Below are positions 59,813 through 64,000 of a stretch of 64,000 bases of DNA, in pieces. Position numbers and translations under genes: made by a program. This DNA comes from Variovorax sp. WS11 (lineage in GTDB: Bacteria; Pseudomonadota; Gammaproteobacteria; Burkholderiales; Burkholderiaceae_C): contig NZ_JAAGOW010000002.1 of NCBI RefSeq assembly GCF_010499245.1, positions 496,001-560,000 of the forward strand, written 5' to 3'. The notes under the pieces are model-generated. The model had not been told where the DNA came from, made no database searches, and saw nothing but the letters and a program-made list of their open reading frames with translations. How positions within the stretch are numbered: position 1 is the stretch's first letter; each line of letters opens with the position of its first letter.

Positions 59813-61027
59813 CTAGCCAGAGCACGCTCCGCCGCCGGCGGGCACCAGCGTCCCGCCGATGGCATCGTCGATGCCGCGGTGAAAGCGCAACACCCCGTGT
59901 TCGAGCCGGCCCAGATGAAAGTCCGTGTTGGCACCACTGGTCAGGCCGCGCTGGATCGCCACCGCGGTGGCGATGTCCTCCTGCTGAAAGACCGTCTGCT
60001 CGATGAGCTGGAAGGTCTTCTCCCAATGGGCATTCCAGTCCTCGCCGGTGCGATCCGGCGGAATCAGCATGGTGTGAACCCAGCGGACCTGGTCCACCGC
60101 CGGCGAGAACATGCCGATCAGGCTCACGTAGTCGGGGTGCCAGATGAGGAAGGTGTTCGGAAACACGAGCTGTGTCGGCGTGGCCAGCTTGCACAGGGCG
60201 TAGCGGTCAGGCGGCGGCGAGAAGGCCTCGAAGGCGGCTCGCCGCGCCACCAGCGAGTCCTGGTGCGGCCCTGCGTGCAGGTTGACCGTGTACGCATCGG
60301 CAAAGAAGGGGTAGATCGTCTCGCGATGCAGCACGCGGATGTGATAGCCCTCCAGGAAGGCATCGACGGTCAGCTTCCAGTTCGCTGCGTACACGCGATC
60401 GACCTTGCGGAACACGGTCATCCCGGGCAGGCCCATCCAGTGCAGATGCGCGTCCAACCCCTGCAGGAAGGCCGCTGCCGAGAACGCCTCGCCGCGCGTG
60501 CGCTTGACGAAGATCAGCCCACCCGCCTCGTCGCAAGGCAACTCGACCAGGTTCAGCGTGGCCGGGTCGAAGCCCTCGAAGGTCTGCGCGTGCAGGCGAT
60601 GCCGCAGCCGTCCGTCTAGCTCGTAGGTCCAGGCGTGGTACGGGCACACGAGCGCCTTGCAGGGCTTGGCCTTGGCCGGCTCGGGCCCGCCGGCGCGGAC
60701 GAGGGTCATGCCGCGATGCCTGCAGACATTCAGGAAGGCACGCGCGCGGCCGTCCGCCGCCCGGGTCAGGACAATGGGGACGCCCAGGGCATCGAAGGGC
60801 AGCGCCGATTCTTTCGAAAGCTCCGAGCTGTGGGCCGCGACGATGGGCCACTGGCCGAACAGCGACGCCTGCTCTTGCTGCCAATGCGCAGGGTCCGTGT
60901 AGCGGCGAGTGGAAACCGTACCCACCTCTTCGCCCTCCTCTCGCGTGCCGGTGAGCCGGGCCTGGTCCAGACGATGGACCAGGTCGGCCAGCGTGGCGGG
61001 CATCGGGGTGGTGCTCGGATTGCTCAT
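59813..61027 (-). CDS. Rieske non-haem iron aromatic ring-hydroxylating oxygenase, large subunit
   Basis: 404 residues from ATG 61027. The Rieske centre is C102-H104 (VCRHRGMTLV) and C128-H131 (VCPYHAWTY). The mononuclear iron site lies in NWKLTVDAFLEGYHIRVLH. The C-terminal domain is full length (VHTMLIPPDRTGEDWNAHWE). Such enzymes hydroxylate or demethylate aromatic rings and need a reductase and often a ferredoxin, none of which is encoded here. It is divergent from a TetR gene, its probable regulator. Confidence 0.9.
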   Translation of the reverse strand: MSNPSTTPMPATLADLVHRLDQARLTGTREEGEEVGTVSTRRYTDPAHWQQEQASLFGQWPIVAAHSSELSKESALPFDALGVPIVLTRAADGRARAFLNVCRHRGMTLVRAGGPEPAKAKPCKALVCPYHAWTYELDGRLRHRLHAQTFEGFDPATLNLVELPCDEAGGLIFVKRTRGEAFSAAAFLQGLDAHLHWMGLPGMTVFRKVDRVYAANWKLTVDAFLEGYHIRVLHRETIYPFFADAYTVNLHAGPHQDSLVARRAAFEAFSPPPDRYALCKLATPTQLVFPNTFLIWHPDYVSLIGMFSPAVDQVRWVHTMLIPPDRTGEDWNAHWEKTFQLIEQTVFQQEDIATAVAIQRGLTSGANTDFHLGRLEHGVLRFHRGIDDAIGGTLVPAGGGACSG

Positions 61028-61130
61028 CTTGATCGCTTCATTCCCGTCATTCGATTGCCCCGTGGTCGCGGACGCCCGCATGGGTGAACCATGAGATGAG
61101 CATCAGCTTAGGCCGAATGCGTGCGAAGCG

Positions 61131-61188
61131 TGTTCAGGTTCTGCGCCGGAGGCGATTGCGGGGCGTATGCACGCGGGATGTTCAGGTT
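61131..61188. repeat. TGTTCAGGTT direct repeat in Rieske/TetR divergent region
   Basis: The ten-base word occurs at 61131-61140 and 61179-61188, 48 bases apart, in the 217-base gap. Both copies are followed by similar sequence (CTGCGCC and TGCGCAC). A TetR or other regulator may bind here; the spacing is about 4.6 helical turns. Confidence 0.35.
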
Positions 61189-61244
61189 TGCGCACCCGTA
61201 GCGGACGGCTTGCAGCAGCCGCTGCGAACCCCGAAGATCCCTGC

Positions 61245-61925
61245 ATGAATTCGATCGTCAAGCCTCGCCGCAGGCCCTTGCAGTCACGCGCCTGGATGAC
61301 CACCGGCGCGATCCAGGATGCCTTCGTCCTGCTGCTGGTCGAGCGCGGCTACGAGAAGGTATCGATGCGCGACATCGCAGGCGTCGCGGGCGTGGGCCTG
61401 GGGACCCTGTACCTGTATTTTCCCGGGAAGGACTCCATTGCCGCGGTCACCGTTCGCAGCTGGATGCGCAAGCAGGCCGCGATCCTCGCGCAGGCGGCAG
61501 AGGCGCCGGCTCCACGCACGATCGAGCAGACAATTCGCGCGATGGTGGCAGCGCACGTGCACGACCTGCTCGGTCATGCCGACGAATGGCGTGCGCTCCT
61601 GTTCGTCGAGCGCCGCATCTCCTCACCCGAAAGCTATCGCGAGATCTACCGCGAGTTCGTGGGCCTGTTTCGCGATGCCCTCGCCGCGTCTTCCGACTTG
61701 CCGGCAGCGCTCGATCCGCGGCGCACCGCGTTCAACGCGTTTGCGATCATCGACGCCATCGTCGAGCAGGCCTTGCTGGTGCAAGACGTCTGCCCCGGCA
61801 CGGAAGAACTGGTGCGCGACGTGGAGTGTGCGGTCGCGGGCTACATCCGGGCAGCGCAAGAGGGCGCCGTGATTTCCGGACGGACGGCACAGAACCAACA
61901 GGCGCGAGCGGTCGTCAGCTCGTGA
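61245..61925 (+). CDS. TetR-family transcriptional regulator
   Basis: 226 residues from ATG 61245. The HTH is VSMRDIAGVAGVGLGTLYLY followed by FPGKDSI. A helical ligand domain follows. It is divergent from the Rieske oxygenase gene, the likely target. Its end overlaps the convergent sigma-54 activator gene by 11 bases. Confidence 0.9.
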   Translation: MNSIVKPRRRPLQSRAWMTTGAIQDAFVLLLVERGYEKVSMRDIAGVAGVGLGTLYLYFPGKDSIAAVTVRSWMRKQAAILAQAAEAPAPRTIEQTIRAMVAAHVHDLLGHADEWRALLFVERRISSPESYREIYREFVGLFRDALAASSDLPAALDPRRTAFNAFAIIDAIVEQALLVQDVCPGTEELVRDVECAVAGYIRAAQEGAVISGRTAQNQQARAVVSS

Positions 61926-63741
61926 TGCCGCGCTTGCGCGCACGGTAGGCCAGCTGGGGACGCGTGACGCCCAGCACGCGCGCCGCCGCGGAGAGGTTAC
62001 CCCCGCATTGCTCCAGCGCACGGCGTATCAGCGCCTCTTCCGCTTGCCCCAATGAACCGGAGCCGTTCCCGCCCTCTGGCACGGATCGGTTTGCAGGCAT
62101 GGCCCGCGGGGGCGAGGCGCCGGCAGCGCCGGCCAAGTGGCCATCCGGTCGTACCGACAGCACGTTCTTGTCCAGCGTCTCGCCGCTGGTGAACAGGTGC
62201 TGAACTTCGATCAAGCCGCCCTCGGGAGCGACGATCAAGGCGCGCTCGATCAGGTTCTGCAGTTCGCGGATGTTGCCGGGGTAGTCGTAGTTCAGAAGCG
62301 CCTTGACCGCGGCTTGCGTGAAGCCGGCGACCTGCCGGCCGTGCTTGCGGCCGTAGTGCTTCAGGAAATGGCTCATCAGGAGCGGCACGTCATCGCGCCG
62401 CTCGCGCAGCGGCGGCAGGTGAATGGGAAAGACATTGAGCCGGAAGAACAGGTCGTCGCGAAACTTGCCCTCGCGCACGGCCTGGCGAAGATCGACGTTG
62501 GTGGCCGCGACGACGCGCGTGTCGACCCGGATGCTGCGCGTGCCACCCACGCGCTCGACCTCGCCCTCCTGCAAGGTGCGCAGCAGCTTGCCCTGGGCCG
62601 CGTAGCTCAGCGTGCCGATCTCGTCCAGGAACAGGGTGCCGCCATGGGCGCGCTCGAAGCGTCCCGGCCGCGCCGCGCCGGCGCCGGTGTAGGCGCCGCG
62701 CTCCACGCCGAACAGCTCGGACTCGACCAGCGTCTCCGGAATGGCGGCGCAGTTCACCGCGACGAAGGGCTTGTCGCGCCGCGGGCCGATGCTGTGCAGC
62801 ATGCTGGCGAACTTCTCCTTGCCGACGCCGGACTCGCCGGTAAACAGCACGGTGGCCGTGGTCGGCGCAACGCGGTGCAACAGGTGGCAGGCCGCGTTGA
62901 ATGCCGATGACGCGCCCACCATCGCGTCGCTTCCGCGCGGCGGCGTGGGCAACTCCGCGGCCTGAGGCGGCGCACTGCCGTATTGCGACACCCCGACGAA
63001 GTCGCGCGCACGCAGGTAGCGCATGTCTTCTTCCACGTCGTCCCAGCGCTCCGCCGACTTTCCGATCACCCGGCATTGGCTCTCGCCCATCGAGCGACAG
63101 GCGACTTCGCGGAACACCACCAGCCGCCCGAACAGCGTGCTGACGTAGCCGGTGGCATAACCCACCTGCATCCAGCAGGCCGGCGAGCCGCCGATGCCGT
63201 AGGCCGCGATGTGCTCGTCGTCCTCGCTCGAGTGGTGCCAGAGAAACTCGCCCTCGTAGTCCGAGGTCTCGGGGTCGTAGCGCGCATGCACTAGCTCGAC
63301 CTTCACCAGGCCTTCCAGAGCATGAAGGCGAGTGCCGGCCATGGCGGCCGCGGCCGGCTCGGCCTCGGGCCAATGCTCGCGCACCAGTTGCGCGTCGCGC
63401 GCGCCGCTGACGTAGCCCGCGCGCGTGAACAGGCCGCGGGCCTTCTCCTGGCCCAGGCTGTCGATCAGCTCGCGCCGCAAGGAGCCCAGCGCCTCGGTGT
63501 GCAGCAGCACCATGCGCTGATCCTGCAGCCAGATGCGGCCGTCACCGGGCGAGAAGAACAGGCATTCGCTGATGTCGGCAATCGTCGGGTGCTCTTCGCT
63601 GCTCACATGCGAGGCATCGAAGCGGCTCATCGCACGCGCCACTTCGGCGCCGTCGAAACGGCCCAGTGCGGCGCCTGTGGCGCGCGCCACATCGGCCAGC
63701 GAGATCCGATCCGGGATGGGTGAGGCAGTGGCTTTGATCAA
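61915..63741 (-). CDS. DmpR/XylR-like sigma-54-dependent activator
   Basis: 608 residues from a TTG at 63741; no in-frame ATG exists further up. Order of domains: XylR-N sensor (~40-120), V4R (~130-215, CRSMGESQCRVIG), AAA+ core with Walker A GESGVGKE, the sigma-54 contact loop GAYTGA, LFLDEIG (Walker B) and NIRELQNLIERAL, then a Fis-type HTH (NLSAAARVLGVTRPQLAYRA). Family members sense phenols, toluene or similar aromatics through V4R and open sigma-54 promoters. It is divergent from a -24/-12 promoter at 63916. It is ~40 residues longer than DmpR, mainly from a Gly/Pro-rich linker before the HTH. Confidence 0.92.
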   Translation of the reverse strand: MIKATASPIPDRISLADVARATGAALGRFDGAEVARAMSRFDASHVSSEEHPTIADISECLFFSPGDGRIWLQDQRMVLLHTEALGSLRRELIDSLGQEKARGLFTRAGYVSGARDAQLVREHWPEAEPAAAAMAGTRLHALEGLVKVELVHARYDPETSDYEGEFLWHHSSEDDEHIAAYGIGGSPACWMQVGYATGYVSTLFGRLVVFREVACRSMGESQCRVIGKSAERWDDVEEDMRYLRARDFVGVSQYGSAPPQAAELPTPPRGSDAMVGASSAFNAACHLLHRVAPTTATVLFTGESGVGKEKFASMLHSIGPRRDKPFVAVNCAAIPETLVESELFGVERGAYTGAGAARPGRFERAHGGTLFLDEIGTLSYAAQGKLLRTLQEGEVERVGGTRSIRVDTRVVAATNVDLRQAVREGKFRDDLFFRLNVFPIHLPPLRERRDDVPLLMSHFLKHYGRKHGRQVAGFTQAAVKALLNYDYPGNIRELQNLIERALIVAPEGGLIEVQHLFTSGETLDKNVLSVRPDGHLAGAAGASPPRAMPANRSVPEGGNGSGSLGQAEEALIRRALEQCGGNLSAAARVLGVTRPQLAYRARKRGITS

Positions 63742-63795
63742 TTCGGGCTCATCGTTTGGTGAAGGCAGTGATCAATTTTTTGATCATTTGGTGAA
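63734..63795. promoter_or_regulatory. Candidate upstream activator sites for the DmpR/XylR-like protein
   Basis: Three TGATCA half sites (63735, 63769, 63781) occur in 52 bases. TTGATCATTTGGTGAA at 63780-63795 matches about 13 of 16 positions of the DmpR/XylR activator box as I recall it (TTGATCAATTGATCAA). The words TTTGGTGAAGGC and TTTGGTGAAAGC also repeat. They lie 120-180 bases before the sigma-54 promoter, the usual distance for looping. The first half site overlaps the activator's own start codon, so autoregulation is possible. Confidence 0.55.
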
Positions 63796-63915
63796 AGCGT
63801 CGATCCGGGTAAACCAGTTACTCGAGATAACCATAAAGACCCCGGGAATTCACCTAGTCCCCCAATGAAAACCGGCGTCGCGCAGCGGCGTCGGGCCACC
63901 CCGCCGCGGCGCCGC

Positions 63916-63930
63916 TGGTACGCCCGTTGC
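63916..63930 (+). promoter_or_regulatory. Sigma-54 (-24/-12) promoter firing out of the right edge
   Basis: TGGTACGCCCGTTGC has the invariant GG (63917-63918) and GC (63929-63930) at the required spacing and agrees with TGGYACG-N4-TTGC. No gene starts before 64000; the target operon lies beyond the window. Confidence 0.65.
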
Positions 63931-64000
63931 GAAAAGAAGGCGCGCCGCGGGCATTTGCACCCGCGGCCAGCCGATCAACTTTTTTCGCAAGGGGTGAGTC

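Overview
The window is GC-rich throughout, with G/C-dominated third codon positions. It carries many LysR regulators, five Bug-type tripartite tricarboxylate (TTT) solute receptors, a Burkholderia-type porin, meta-cleavage genes and a DmpR/XylR-type activator. This points to a betaproteobacterium of the order Burkholderiales, most likely Comamonadaceae (Variovorax-like). The species call is an inference from gene content. No rRNA, tRNA, CRISPR array, transposase or phage gene was seen, and no gene-free stretch exceeds 300 bases.

Layout. 1-9.3 kb: a partial AtuA-family gene with a divergent LysR; a MocR regulator divergent from a polyamine-type ABC importer (ATPase, binding protein, two permeases); and an NCS2 nucleobase permease. 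9.5-14.4 kb: an RHS/YD-repeat locus with a transglutaminase-like RHS protein, an out-of-frame toxin tip, an intact immunity gene, and a second decayed core/tip cassette with an orphan immunity-like gene. 14.5-23 kb: a tightly packed six-gene operon that is the main discovery candidate. It encodes a metallophosphoesterase, an EAD1-trypsin, an EAD1 plus P-loop-less NTPase-like protein, a MoxR AAA+ ATPase, a vWA protein, and a 982-residue protein joining helical, P-loop-less NTPase, LON substrate-binding, EAD-like and degenerate zincin modules. This resembles the MoxR-vWA-VMAP conflict systems with effector-associated domains. 23-25.5 kb: an aldo/keto reductase and hipBA. 25.6-31 kb: a TTT receptor, a GlcG/HbpS protein and the lower meta-cleavage pathway (dmpE, H, F, G), divergent from a LysR.

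31.9-47.5 kb: an apparent LacI regulon. Four copies of one palindromic operator (near TGCTAWCGTTRGCA) lie before a porin, the lacI gene, a branched-chain-type ABC/catabolic operon and an FAH-family hydrolase. The operon holds livH, a livM-livG fusion, livF, a cupin, an enolase paralogue, an FMN reductase, an extradiol dioxygenase, a carboxymuconolactone-decarboxylase-like protein, a binding protein, a dehydrogenase and a kinase-fold gene. Together these suggest uptake and breakdown of an unidentified ring or hydroxy-acid compound. 47.6-58.3 kb: an alpha/beta hydrolase, two LysR genes, three TTT receptors, two FAD-dependent oxidoreductases, an alcohol dehydrogenase and a small dimeric-barrel-like protein. 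58.6-64 kb: DUF2789, a MocR remnant, a nitroreductase, a Rieske oxygenase, a TetR regulator and a DmpR/XylR-like sigma-54 activator. The last gene is divergent from a well-formed -24/-12 promoter that fires out of the right edge, so the window probably stops at the door of a sigma-54-dependent aromatic catabolic operon.
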